A stretch of 10,892 nt of DNA from Oscillospiraceae bacterium (GTDB lineage: Bacteria > Bacillota > Clostridia > Oscillospirales > Oscillospiraceae). A program made the position numbers and the translations under genes. The notes beneath the pieces were generated by a model. The model was given only the letters and a program-made list of their open reading frames with translations. It ran no database searches and was not told where the DNA came from. Shown piece by piece: positions 1-7,440 of this stretch; positions within the stretch are counted from its first letter, which is position 1; each line of letters starts with the position of its first letter. The DNA is taken from contig CACXHI010000086.1 of assembly GCA_902767395.1 (NCBI GenBank), forward strand, positions 1-10,892, given 5' to 3'.

Positions 1-1562
1 GCATACACCGGCACGCCGGGGCCGACAAACAACGCGCCGCGGTCCTGCACGCCGCCCAGACCGTAGGCAGTGGTCTCGCCGGTCTCATGGGCCACCAGCG
101 AGCCGGTCTTGCGGCGCTCAATCTCGCCCTTCAGGGGGGCGTAGGAGTCCAGCACCGAGGACATGATGCCCTCGCCGTGGGTGTCGGTGAGGAATTCGCC
201 GCGGTAGCCGAACAGACCGCGGGAGGGAACCAGAAATTCCACGCGATAGCGGCTGCCGAGCGGGGTCATGGAAACCAAGTCGCCCTTGCGCTGGCCGATC
301 TTCTCGATGACGGCGCCCATCGCGTTCTCGGGCACGTCCGCCACCATCCGCTCGATGGGCTCGCACTTGACCCCGTCGATCACCTTCGTCAGCACGCGGG
401 GCGTGGAGACGGAGAACTCAAAGCCCTCGCGCCGCATCGTCTCGATCAGGATGGACAGGTGCATCTCGCCGCGTCCGGCCACGTTGAAGGCGTCGGTGCC
501 CTGCTCGGTGACGTGGAGCGACACGTCCTTGAGCAGCTCGCGCTCCAGCCGGTCACGCAGGTTGCGGGAGGTGACGTACTTGCCCTCGCGTCCGGCGAAG
601 GGACTGTCGTTGACGGCGAAGGTCATCTCAATCGTGGGGTCGGAGATTTTGACGAAGGGCAGCGGATCGACGTGCAGCGGGTCGCAGACCGTCCGCCCGA
701 TGGTGATGTCCGAAATGCCGGAGAAGGCCACGATCTCGCCCGCGCTGGCCTGCTGGATGGGGGTGCGGCCCAGCCCGTCGAAGGCGTACAGGGCCACGAT
801 CTTGCCCTTCTGCTGGATGGAGGCGTCGTGGAAGTCACAGATGGTGACCTCCTGATTCTGGCGGATCGTGCCCCGCTCAATCCGTCCGATGCAGATTCTG
901 CCCACGTAGTCGTTGTAGTCCAGCGAGGAAACCAGCATTTGCAGGGGGGCGTCGGCGTCGCCCTGCGGCGCGGGAATGTAACTCAAAATGGTTTCAAACA
1001 GCGGGGTGAGGTCCTTGCCCTCCTCGTTCGGGCTGTAGGCGGAGATGCCCTGCCGCGCCGAGCAGAAGATGGTGGGGGAGTCAAACTGCTCCTCCGTGGC
1101 GTCGAGGTCGAGCAGAAGCTCCAGCACCTCGTCCATAACCTCCTCGATCCGGGCGTCGGGGCGGTCGATCTTGTTGACGACCACGATGACCTTGTGGCCC
1201 AGCTCCAGCGCCTTCTGGAGCACGAAGCGGGTCTGCGGCATGGGTCCCTCGGCGGCGTCTACCAGAAGCAGAACGCCGTTGACCATCTTGAGAATGCGCT
1301 CGACCTCGCCGCCGAAATCGGCGTGGCCCGGCGTGTCGACGATGTTGATTTTGTAGTCCTTGTAGTGGACGGCGGTATTCTTGGCCAGAATGGTAATGCC
1401 GCGCTCCCGCTCGAGGTCGCCCGAGTCCATGACGCGGTCCACGACGGCCTGATTCTCGCGGTAGATGCCACCTTGCTTGAGCATTTCGTCCACGAGGGTG
1501 GTCTTGCCGTGGTCAACGTGGGCGATGATAGCGATATTCCGAATCTTTTCCTGTGGGATCAT
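1..1562 (-). CDS. typA: Translational GTPase TypA/BipA (3' end cut by window edge)
   Basis: Ribosome-associated GTPase of the EF-G/LepA superfamily; family members act in ribosome assembly and stress or cold adaptation. The visible 520 residues start MIPQEKIRNIAIIAHVDHGK. G-motifs are all present: P-loop AHVDHGKTT at 14-22, the switch I segment ERERGITI at 51-58, DTPGH at 76-80, NKID at 130-133 and SAR at 168-170. Domain II and the EF-G-like domains follow, then the BipA C-terminal region with SRGLFGYRGEF and, at the window edge, LFVGPGVPVY. Family members are about 600-615 residues, so roughly 90 are missing beyond base 1. The start is the ATG at 1562-1560, with a GGGGAGGG ribosome binding site just upstream and its own promoter. 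No frameshift is seen. A very long reading frame on the opposite strand is a GC-driven shadow. Confidence 0.96.
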   Translation of the reverse strand, partial: MIPQEKIRNIAIIAHVDHGKTTLVDEMLKQGGIYRENQAVVDRVMDSGDLERERGITILAKNTAVHYKDYKINIVDTPGHADFGGEVERILKMVNGVLLLVDAAEGPMPQTRFVLQKALELGHKVIVVVNKIDRPDARIEEVMDEVLELLLDLDATEEQFDSPTIFCSARQGISAYSPNEEGKDLTPLFETILSYIPAPQGDADAPLQMLVSSLDYNDYVGRICIGRIERGTIRQNQEVTICDFHDASIQQKGKIVALYAFDGLGRTPIQQASAGEIVAFSGISDITIGRTVCDPLHVDPLPFVKISDPTIEMTFAVNDSPFAGREGKYVTSRNLRDRLERELLKDVSLHVTEQGTDAFNVAGRGEMHLSILIETMRREGFEFSVSTPRVLTKVIDGVKCEPIERMVADVPENAMGAVIEKIGQRKGDLVSMTPLGSRYRVEFLVPSRGLFGYRGEFLTDTHGEGIMSSVLDSYAPLKGEIERRKTGSLVAHETGETTAYGLGGVQDRGALFVGPGVPVY

Positions 1563-1591
1563 ATTGCCCTCCCCTTTCACATAACTCTGAA

Positions 1592-1620
1592 AATATAGCA
1601 TATCCAACAAAATTTTGCAA
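1592..1620 (-). promoter_or_regulatory. Sigma-A-type promoter of typA
   Basis: Reading the minus strand, TTGCAA (1620-1615) is followed by a 17-base spacer and TATATT (1597-1592), preceded by TGC, an extended -10. It lies in the 104-base AT-rich gap between the surface-protein gene and typA and would give a leader of about 20 bases before the GGGGAGGG site. I see no hairpin terminator in this gap, so read-through from the upstream gene is possible. Confidence 0.75.
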
Positions 1621-1666
1621 TAGTTTTTGGGCAATTATTTTGTTTTTTTGGGGGAGGGAAGGAAAA

Positions 1667-3484
1667 TTACGATACGTAGAACGCCCAACTGCGGGAGACT
1701 GCGGTTCCGTCCGGGCGGGTGACGGTGAGCGCGACGGTGTGTCTGCCCGGCGCAAGGTCTGTCTCTGGCCGATAGGTCACCTGCCCGTTCTGAAGCCGGG
1801 CGGGGACGGGAACGCCGTCGAGCCGGAGGGTCACGGTCACGCCGTGGGCGTCCTCCTCCATCCGTGGGCCGCGCAGGGCGTCGAAGCGTCGCATGACGGC
1901 GGCAATCTCGGCGCGGGTGGCGGAGTCGCGGGGGTGGAGCTGGCCGTTGCTGCCCGCAAACAGACCGTTGGCAACGGCCCACCGCATAGGCTCGACCGCG
2001 TAGGATTTCACCCGGTTCGCGTCGGAGAATCCGGCGAGCGAGGCCCGCTGCCGGGTGTCCAGACAGCGGAGCGCGGCGTAGCGGTAGAAGAAGCAGGCCA
2101 GATCCTGCCGGGATACCGCGTCCTTCCGCCCAAAGAGCGTCTCCGTCTTCCCGGCGGTGATCCCGGCCTCGTAGGCCCAGAGAATCGCGTTGTAGGCATA
2201 GCCGCCCGGCTTCACGTCGGTGAAGGGGTTCTCGCAGCTGTGGCCGGGCTTGCCGTCCAGACTCCAGAGAATCGTGAGAAACTGCTCCCGCGTGAGCTCG
2301 GTCTGAACGCCGAACAGCTCCTCCGTCATCCCGGTCATCAGCCCCAGCTCGACCACGTAATCCACCGGCGCGGTGTACCACTGACCGGCCCTGACGTCCC
2401 GGAATTTTGTCACGGGGTCCACGTTGTCGGGCAGGGGAGCCTCCTGCCAGCGTCCGGCGTTGGAAACGGTTGCCGAGATCGTGGGCCGCGCATTGCTGTT
2501 GACGGTCGAACCGTCTGCCGGCGCAATCGCCGGAATCTGGGGCAGGGTGGAAAGCGCGGTGGTCAGCCCCGCCTCGAGCCGCCGCCCCAACGTGTCCTGT
2601 GCTGTGAGCGTGAGGATCAGTCGATCACAGCCCAGCGCGTCGGCGGCAGAGACGGAGAAGCCGCCGGTTCGGCCCTCCAGCGCTGGCTTCGGGAGCCGGG
2701 TGCGGAGCACACGCTGTGACCCGTCGGCCTCGGAGACGGCGCAGACTGCCTCGACGGTCGCGGAGATCAGGGCGTATCCGCTCTCCACCGTAAAGTGGAA
2801 CCTGCCGTCTGTCCCGCCCAGCGGGGGCTCCCCGGCGAGCCGGAGCATGGGGCGGGAGACGTAGCCGCAGTCCTCCCGATCCTCCACGGGAAAGAATTGC
2901 AGTGTGCAGCGCTCCGCCAGATCAGCCTCATAGCGCCAGAGCCGAAACCGCGACGCAGTGAAGGCGATGCAGCGCCTTGGTTCGGAAAGCGCAGCCCGGT
3001 TGAACAGCACCCAGCCGCCGTTGGTCTGCTCGCACTTCCACTGAATCTCTGCCAGCCGGTCTCCCTCGGGCTTTTCAGCGAGGCAGAGCGTTCCGGCGTC
3101 TGCCGCCCCGTTTCCGTCCTGTGCCGGTGCGGTCAGTGCCAGATAGCGCCCCTGACTGGCGAAGGTGTAGAAAAACATGCCGTTTTCCTTGATTGCGGTG
3201 GCGTGGAAGATCAGTCCGCCGTCGGAAACGTCGTCGTAGGTCAAACGCCCGTCCGCGTTCAGCGTGGCGGAGGGGGCCGGAAGACCGGTTGCCGGGTCTG
3301 CTCCGTCCGAAAGACCGAGAACGGCCTGTGCAGCGGGGCAGTAGATCACGCAGCGCTCCCCGCTGGCGGGGAGACTGGGGGACGCGCCCTGCGCATCCGT
3401 GCTCGCCGCAGCGGCGGAAGCCGCAGACAGCAGCACCATAAGAATGAGGATCAGGGCCGACGCGCGAAGTATTGATTGTTTCAT
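1667..3484 (-). CDS. Secreted SLH-domain surface protein with Ig-like and N-terminal beta-rich modules
   Basis: Predicted exported protein of 605 residues, anchored to the cell wall through SLH repeats; function unknown. Residues 1-27 form a signal peptide (MKQS start, hydrophobic LILILMVLLSAASAAAA). Residues 42-200 form a module (CVIYCPAAQAVLGL through QFFPVED) resembling accessory modules next to 5'-nucleotidase domains in gut clostridial surface proteins. A beta-rich segment spans about 225-315. Three SLH repeats follow: FRDV at 361-408, FTDV at 421-468 and FSDA at 486-534, with TREQ, SRQD and TRAE in the usual TRAE position. Residues 545-605 look like the second half of an Ig-like domain whose first half is at 318-345, so the SLH block may be an insertion. 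No catalytic domain is visible. The ATG at 3484 is chosen over an upstream in-frame one at 3544 because GGAGGA lies 7 bases before it and a signal peptide follows directly. Confidence 0.85.
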   Translation of the reverse strand: MKQSILRASALILILMVLLSAASAAAASTDAQGASPSLPASGERCVIYCPAAQAVLGLSDGADPATGLPAPSATLNADGRLTYDDVSDGGLIFHATAIKENGMFFYTFASQGRYLALTAPAQDGNGAADAGTLCLAEKPEGDRLAEIQWKCEQTNGGWVLFNRAALSEPRRCIAFTASRFRLWRYEADLAERCTLQFFPVEDREDCGYVSRPMLRLAGEPPLGGTDGRFHFTVESGYALISATVEAVCAVSEADGSQRVLRTRLPKPALEGRTGGFSVSAADALGCDRLILTLTAQDTLGRRLEAGLTTALSTLPQIPAIAPADGSTVNSNARPTISATVSNAGRWQEAPLPDNVDPVTKFRDVRAGQWYTAPVDYVVELGLMTGMTEELFGVQTELTREQFLTILWSLDGKPGHSCENPFTDVKPGGYAYNAILWAYEAGITAGKTETLFGRKDAVSRQDLACFFYRYAALRCLDTRQRASLAGFSDANRVKSYAVEPMRWAVANGLFAGSNGQLHPRDSATRAEIAAVMRRFDALRGPRMEEDAHGVTVTLRLDGVPVPARLQNGQVTYRPETDLAPGRHTVALTVTRPDGTAVSRSWAFYVS

Positions 3485-3491
3485 AGCGTTT

Positions 3492-3497
3492 TCCTCC
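3492..3497 (-). promoter_or_regulatory. Ribosome binding site fixing the start of the SLH protein
   Basis: GGAGGA on the minus strand ends 7 bases before the ATG at 3484-3482. This selects the start that places a signal peptide at the N-terminus over the in-frame ATG at 3544. Confidence 0.8.
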
Positions 3498-3610
3498 ATT
3501 CGGTTGTGTGGTTTGGGATGATGGAACGGTTCTGCCGACCGCACACGGGCGGCGGCGTACGTTGCGCGCCATGCCTCCGGCGGAATGACGTGCGGGGGCA
3601 GGCAATCCGT

Positions 3611-3624
3611 AACAGGGAACAGGG
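3611..3624 (+). repeat. AACAGGG heptamer tandem (2 copies)
   Basis: Two exact AACAGGG units are followed by a decayed AATAGAA. The same heptamer style recurs as five units at 7962-7996 in another intergenic gap. Confidence 0.55.
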
Positions 3625-3710
3625 AATAGAAACTGGAAGCTGCTGGATGGATTCATCTTACCACATAACTGCTCTACATGAAAGTGTCTACAGGATTGGG
3701 GTTCCCCCAT

Positions 3711-3739
3711 TTTGCCATTTTTTCCGTTTCATTTGCCAT
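3711..3739. repeat. TTTGCCAT direct repeat, 21-base period
   Basis: Two exact TTTGCCAT copies (3711-3718 and 3732-3739) lie 21 bases apart, two DNA helical turns, in an AT-rich patch of the divergent spacer. The spacing would suit a regulator bound to one face of the helix. This is inference, and chance is not excluded. Confidence 0.35.
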
Positions 3740-3880
3740 GCTGACCCGTTGGCGCCGCTTGGAACCGCAGCGGCATGAACCGTTCCAAAAAAATCCCCCG
3801 CCCCCATCGTCTTCGCGGGAATCCGGCACGCGGGCGGAATACAATGGAGGCGAAAACCAATTACAAACGGAGGAATGTGA

Positions 3881-4693
3881 ATGCAAAAGCGGTTGTTCCC
3901 GGTCCAGCGGAAGGCCGGGCAGATTCTGCTTCTGCCGCCGGAGCAAATCCGCCCCAATCCCGGACAGCCCCGGCGCGCCTTTGACCGGGAGAGCCTTCAG
4001 GAGCTGGCGGCTTCCATCGCCCAGCACGGCCTGCTCCAGCCGCTCACCGTGCGCAGGCAGGGCGAGTGCTATGAGCTGGTCGCCGGAGAGCGGCGGCTGC
4101 GGGCCGCCCGTATGGCGGGACTGCGGGAAATCCCCTGCATTTTGCTGTCGCTGAACGAGGAGCAGAGCGAGCTGCTGTCGCTGGTGGAGAATTTGCAGCG
4201 GAAGGATCTGGACTGCTGGGAGGAGGCGGAGGGGATTGCACGGCTGATGCGCCTGTACGGGATGAATCAGGAGGAGGCGGCAAAACGGCTGGGCAAAAGT
4301 TCCTCCGCCGTGGCGAACAAGCTGCGGCTTTTGAAGCACTCGCCCCCTGTCCGTGCCGCCCTGCGCGCCAAGGGTCTCTCCGAGCGTCACGCCCGCGCCC
4401 TGCTGCGGCTGCCCGAGGAGGCACAGCGGCTGGAGGCCATCGAGGTCATTGCGCGGCGGGATCTCACCGTGGCGAAGACCGAGGCCTATGTGGACGAGCT
4501 TTTGACCCGCCCGGACCGGGGCCGGCAGGGGCAGCGCAAGCTGTTGGTGCGGGATCTGCGGCTGTTCCTCAACTCCATCGACCGCCATCTGGCAACGCTG
4601 AAGCAGGCAGGAATCTCCGCCGACGTGCAGCGCGAGGAGACCGAGGAGGCGGTCGTCTTGACCATTCGCCTTCCAAAGGGGCAAAAGCCGTAA
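3881..4693 (+). CDS. noc: ParB/Noc-family CTP-dependent DNA-binding protein
   Basis: A 270-residue ParB-superfamily protein. These proteins bind a parS-like site, load as CTP-bound clamps and act in chromosome segregation (Spo0J) or nucleoid occlusion (Noc). The N-terminal ParB/Srx domain (about 15-110) carries the nucleotide-binding boxes GERRLRAA at 69-76 and ENLQRKDL at 103-110. A helix-turn-helix lies at 128-150 (NQEEAAKRLGKSSSAVANKL). The C-terminal dimer domain (222-267) has RDLRLFLNSI and ends TIRLPK, a pattern I associate with Noc more than with Spo0J, hence the tentative symbol. GGAGG lies 7 bases before the ATG. It is followed by the dapA promoter rather than by rsmG, parA/soj or gidA, the usual neighbours. 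No parS or Noc site was found in the window by eye. Confidence 0.85.
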   Translation: MQKRLFPVQRKAGQILLLPPEQIRPNPGQPRRAFDRESLQELAASIAQHGLLQPLTVRRQGECYELVAGERRLRAARMAGLREIPCILLSLNEEQSELLSLVENLQRKDLDCWEEAEGIARLMRLYGMNQEEAAKRLGKSSSAVANKLRLLKHSPPVRAALRAKGLSERHARALLRLPEEAQRLEAIEVIARRDLTVAKTEAYVDELLTRPDRGRQGQRKLLVRDLRLFLNSIDRHLATLKQAGISADVQREETEEAVVLTIRLPKGQKP

Positions 4694-4709
4694 AACGCGG
4701 ATTAAACAC

Positions 4710-4738
4710 TTGCGCCGTCTGTTGTTTTCTGCTATAAT
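4710..4738 (+). promoter_or_regulatory. Sigma-A-type promoter of the dapA operon
   Basis: TTGCGC (4710-4715), a 17-base spacer and a perfect TATAAT (4733-4738) preceded by TGC, an extended -10. Transcription would start near 4745, leaving a leader of about 40 bases. That is too short for a lysine riboswitch, and none is visible between 4694 and 4786. No terminator hairpin separates the ParB/Noc gene from this promoter. Confidence 0.8.
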
Positions 4739-4786
4739 AATGAAATTGGAAAAGAAGATGAACCAAGCCTACGAAGGAGAACGGTC

Positions 4787-5674
4787 ATGGAAAAAAAACA
4801 TATCTTCACGGGCACCGCGACCGCGCTGGTGACGCCGATGAACGAGGAGGGCGTGGACTATGAAGCCCTCGGCAAGCTGATCGACTGGCAGATTGGTGCA
4901 GGCGTCAAGGCGCTGGTGGTCTGCGCCACCACCGGCGAGGCCCCGACCCTCACCGACAACGAGCACTGCAAGGTGCTGGAATTCGCCATCCAGCGCTCCG
5001 GACGCCGGGTTCCCATCATCGCGGGCACCGGCTCCAACGACACCGGCCATGCGATTATGATGACCCAGTTTGCCTGCGCCATCGGCGCGGACGCGGTGCT
5101 CTGCGTCACCCCTTACTACAACCGGCCCACCCAGTCCGGCTTGATCGCCAGTTACACCGCGATTGCCGACGCGGCGACGGTCCCGGTGATCCTCTACAAC
5201 GTCCCGTCCCGGACGGGCACCAATCTGGAGCCGGAGACCTGCGGGATTCTGGCGGATCACCCCAATATCTGCGCCATCAAGGAGGCCAGCGGCCGGATGC
5301 CGAAGATTATGGAGACTTTCCGCGTGGTCGAGGGCCGGATGGACGTCTATTCCGGCAACGACGACCAGATCCTCCCCCTGCTGGCGATGGGCGCCAGGGG
5401 CGTAATCTCTGTGCTGGCAAACGTTGTTCCGGCCCAGGCCGTCGCCCTGTGCGACAAGTTCTTCGCCGGGGATCTGGCCGGGGCCGCCAAGCTTCAGCTC
5501 GGGCTGCTGCCGCTTATCCAAGCCCTGTTCAGCCAGACCAATCCCATCCCCGCCAAGGCCGCGCTGGCCAAAATGGGCATGATTGAGGAACGGCTTCGTC
5601 TGCCGCTGACGCCGATGGAGGAGCCCTTCCGTACGAAGCTCTTTGCCCGGATGGAAGAGATGGGACTGCTCTGA
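4787..5674 (+). CDS. dapA: 4-hydroxy-tetrahydrodipicolinate synthase
   Basis: Cytoplasmic TIM-barrel aldolase that condenses pyruvate with aspartate 4-semialdehyde, the first committed step to diaminopimelate and lysine. At 295 residues it is full length for the family. The Schiff-base lysine is K165 in CAIKEASG. The catalytic triad and substrate residues are present: T48-T49 in ATTGEAP, Y111 in TPYYNRP, Y137 in YNVPSRTG and R142. All are shifted by +4 from the E. coli enzyme (T44, T45, Y107, Y133, R138, K161). An AAGGAG site precedes the ATG. It is first in a plus-strand operon with dapB 14 bases downstream. The sequence alone does not show whether it is lysine-inhibited. Confidence 0.97.
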   Translation: MEKKHIFTGTATALVTPMNEEGVDYEALGKLIDWQIGAGVKALVVCATTGEAPTLTDNEHCKVLEFAIQRSGRRVPIIAGTGSNDTGHAIMMTQFACAIGADAVLCVTPYYNRPTQSGLIASYTAIADAATVPVILYNVPSRTGTNLEPETCGILADHPNICAIKEASGRMPKIMETFRVVEGRMDVYSGNDDQILPLLAMGARGVISVLANVVPAQAVALCDKFFAGDLAGAAKLQLGLLPLIQALFSQTNPIPAKAALAKMGMIEERLRLPLTPMEEPFRTKLFARMEEMGLL

Positions 5675-5680
5675 GGAGGA
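5674..5680 (+). promoter_or_regulatory. Ribosome binding site deciding the dapB start
   Basis: AGGAGGA overlaps the last base of the dapA stop codon. It is only 2 bases from an in-frame ATG at 5683 but 8 bases from the ATG at 5689. The second fits normal spacing and gives the usual family N-terminus MKYIIHGACGRMG. Confidence 0.75.
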
Positions 5681-5688
5681 ACATGAGA

Positions 5689-6438
5689 ATGAAATACATC
5701 ATTCACGGCGCCTGCGGACGGATGGGGCAGGTTGTTCTGCGCGTGTTCCGGGCCAACTGCCCGGACGCCGATCTGATTCCCGTGGACCCCATGACCCGCG
5801 ACGGCGAGGCATACGCGGCGCTGACCGATTACACCGGCCCGGCGGACTGCATCGTAGACTTCTCCCACCACAGCGCCACGGCGGCGCTCACCGCCTATGC
5901 TACGGCACGGAAGCTCCCGCTCGTCATTGCCACCACCGGCCAGACCGAGGCGGAGCTGGCGGCCATTCATCAGGCCGCGCAGGTCGTTCCCGTTCTGCTT
6001 GCCAGCAACTTCTCGCTGGGGATCGTGGTGCTGACCGCCCTTGCCAAGCAGGCGGCGCAGGCCTTCCCCGAGGCGGACGTCGAGATTGTGGAAACCCACC
6101 ACAACCGCAAGTTAGACGTGCCGAGCGGCACAGCCCTGACGCTGGGCCGGGCGGTCCAGTCCGTCCGTCCGGGTAGCCGCCTTGTGATCGGACGGCATGA
6201 GAACGGCAAGCGCGAGCGCGCCGACATTGATATCCACGCCCTGCGAATGGGAAACGTCGTCGGCATCCACGAAATCCACGTCTGCACCGACACGCAGACG
6301 CTGACGCTCCGGCATGAGGCCCACGACCGCGCCCTCTTTGCCGAGGGCGCGCTGACCGCCGCAAAATGGCTGGCAGGCCGGACAAGCGGAATGTACGACA
6401 TGCAGGACGTTCTCGACGGAATTCTGAAATCTATTTGA
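5689..6438 (+). CDS. dapB: 4-hydroxy-tetrahydrodipicolinate reductase
   Basis: Reduces the DapA product to tetrahydrodipicolinate with NAD(P)H in the cytoplasm. From the chosen start it has 249 residues, typical of Gram-positive members and shorter than the 273 of E. coli. The dinucleotide-binding loop GACGRMG is at 7-13 and the ATTG turn at 81-84. ASNFS (105-109) and the catalytic segment ETHHNRKLDVPSGTA (135-149) follow, with H137 and K141 matching the E. coli catalytic His159 and Lys163. A start at 5683 would add only Met-Arg and is disfavoured by ribosome-binding-site spacing. The gene sits 14 bases after dapA and 14 bases before ddh, so all three are probably co-transcribed. Confidence 0.96.
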   Translation: MKYIIHGACGRMGQVVLRVFRANCPDADLIPVDPMTRDGEAYAALTDYTGPADCIVDFSHHSATAALTAYATARKLPLVIATTGQTEAELAAIHQAAQVVPVLLASNFSLGIVVLTALAKQAAQAFPEADVEIVETHHNRKLDVPSGTALTLGRAVQSVRPGSRLVIGRHENGKRERADIDIHALRMGNVVGIHEIHVCTDTQTLTLRHEAHDRALFAEGALTAAKWLAGRTSGMYDMQDVLDGILKSI

Positions 6439-6452
6439 AGGAGGCAAGTTTG

Positions 6453-7439
6453 ATGAAGACTCGTATTGCAATCTATGGATATGGCAATCTGGGCAGAGGG
6501 GTGGAGGCCGCCATTGCCCAAAACGACGATCTGGAGCTGGTCGCCGTCTTTACACGCCGCGATCCGGCGGCGCTGACGCTCTGCACCCCCGGCGTTCCGG
6601 TTCTGCCTGCGGAGCAGGCGGAGCAGCACCGCGACGACGTGGACGTGATGATCCTCTGCGGGGGCAGCGCAACCGATCTGCCCCACCAGACCCCGCAGCT
6701 CGCCGGCCTGTTCCACGTCGTAGACAGCTTCGATACCCACGCCCGCATTCCGGCCCACTTCGCCGCAACCGACGCGGCCTCCCGCGCCGCCGGAAAAATC
6801 AGCCTGATCTCCTGCGGCTGGGACCCCGGCCTGTTCTCTCTGGCGCGGGTCTACGCCTCCGCCGTTCTGCCTCAGGGAAAGGACGAGACCTTCTGGGGCC
6901 GGGGCGTGAGTCAGGGACATTCCGACGCCATTCGCCGCATCGAGGGCGTGGTGGACGCAAGGCAGTACACCGTTCCCATTCCCGCCGCAGTGGACGCGGT
7001 GCGCCGGGGGGAGCAGCCCGTTCTGACGGCGCGGGACAAGCATCTGCGCGAGTGCTGGGTGGTTGCCGCCGAGGGCGCCGACCGTGACCGCATCGAGCGG
7101 GAGATCAAGACCATGCCCTACTACTTTGACGAGTACGATACCACCGTGCATTTCATCTCCGCCGAGGAGCTGGCGCGGGACCACGCGGGACTTCCCCACG
7201 GCGGCTCCGTCCTGCGCAGCGGCGTGACCGGCTGGGACGGCGCGAATAAGCACACCGTGGAATTCAGCCTGCGGCTGGATTCCAACCCTGAGTTCACCGG
7301 CTCGGTGCTGGCGGCCTGCGCCCGCGCGGTGCATCGGATGGCACAGGCGGGCATGACCGGCTGCAAGACGATTCTGGACGTGCCGCCTGCCTATCTCAGC
7401 CCCCTGTCCGGGGAGGAGCTGCGCGCCCATCTGCTGTGA
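6453..7439 (+). CDS. ddh: meso-diaminopimelate dehydrogenase
   Basis: Converts tetrahydrodipicolinate, ammonia and NADPH directly to meso-diaminopimelate, replacing the multi-step succinylase, acetylase or DapL routes. The 328 residues follow the Corynebacterium Ddh pattern throughout: the Rossmann loop GYGNLGRG at 9-16, FTRRDP at 33-38 whose arginines suit NADPH, CGGSATD at 69-75 and DSFDTH at 91-96. Then come CGWDPG at 121-126, FWGRGVSQGHSDAIRR at 147-162 and LPHGG at 247-251. AAGGAGG begins at the dapB stop, 8 bases before the ATG. The context dapA-dapB-ddh supplies all steps from aspartate semialdehyde to meso-DAP, the peptidoglycan cross-linking residue. The next gene starts one base after its stop. 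Confidence 0.95.
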   Translation: MKTRIAIYGYGNLGRGVEAAIAQNDDLELVAVFTRRDPAALTLCTPGVPVLPAEQAEQHRDDVDVMILCGGSATDLPHQTPQLAGLFHVVDSFDTHARIPAHFAATDAASRAAGKISLISCGWDPGLFSLARVYASAVLPQGKDETFWGRGVSQGHSDAIRRIEGVVDARQYTVPIPAAVDAVRRGEQPVLTARDKHLRECWVVAAEGADRDRIEREIKTMPYYFDEYDTTVHFISAEELARDHAGLPHGGSVLRSGVTGWDGANKHTVEFSLRLDSNPEFTGSVLAACARAVHRMAQAGMTGCKTILDVPPAYLSPLSGEELRAHLL

Positions 7440-7440
7440 G

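Larger units (their letters stand above)
3485..3880. other. Divergent intergenic region, 396 bases, no gene
   Basis: This spacer separates the minus-strand SLH gene from the plus-strand ParB/Noc gene, so both promoters should lie here. For the plus strand only a possible -10 (TACAAT, 3838-3843) is visible, without a good -35. For the minus strand TAGACA-17-TATGTG near 3677-3705 is a weak candidate. It also holds a tandem AACAGGG heptamer (3611-3624) and a TTTGCCAT direct repeat (3711-3739). Open frames through it have no ribosome binding site and no recognisable protein. I found no tRNA-like or riboswitch-like fold by eye. Confidence 0.6.

Noticed and set aside
87..1598. A 503-codon open frame on the plus strand
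   Set aside because: It is antisense to typA, has His/Gly/Val-rich low-information sequence and no ribosome binding site, and matches a GC-driven shadow of the real gene.
1553..2719. A 388-codon plus-strand open frame opposite the SLH gene
   Set aside because: It lacks recognisable domains, while the minus strand has a clear signal peptide and three SLH repeats over the same bases.
3485..3544. N-terminal extension of the SLH protein to the ATG at 3544
   Set aside because: It would bury the signal peptide behind 20 polar residues and skip the GGAGGA site at 3492-3497.
3749..3787. TTGGAAC/GTTCCAA inverted repeat as a terminator before the ParB/Noc gene
   Set aside because: The 7-bp arms are 16 bases apart and followed by A's on the plus strand; no U-tract in a useful place.
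3875..3880. ATG-TGA start-stop directly before the ParB/Noc start
   Set aside because: It is only 1 base from the GGAGG site, too close for initiation; most likely chance.
4694..4786. Possible lysine riboswitch before dapA
   Set aside because: The leader after the promoter is only about 40 bases and has no matching stems.
5970..7430. A 486-codon minus-strand open frame
   Set aside because: It is antisense to dapB and ddh, both unmistakable; typical shadow composition.
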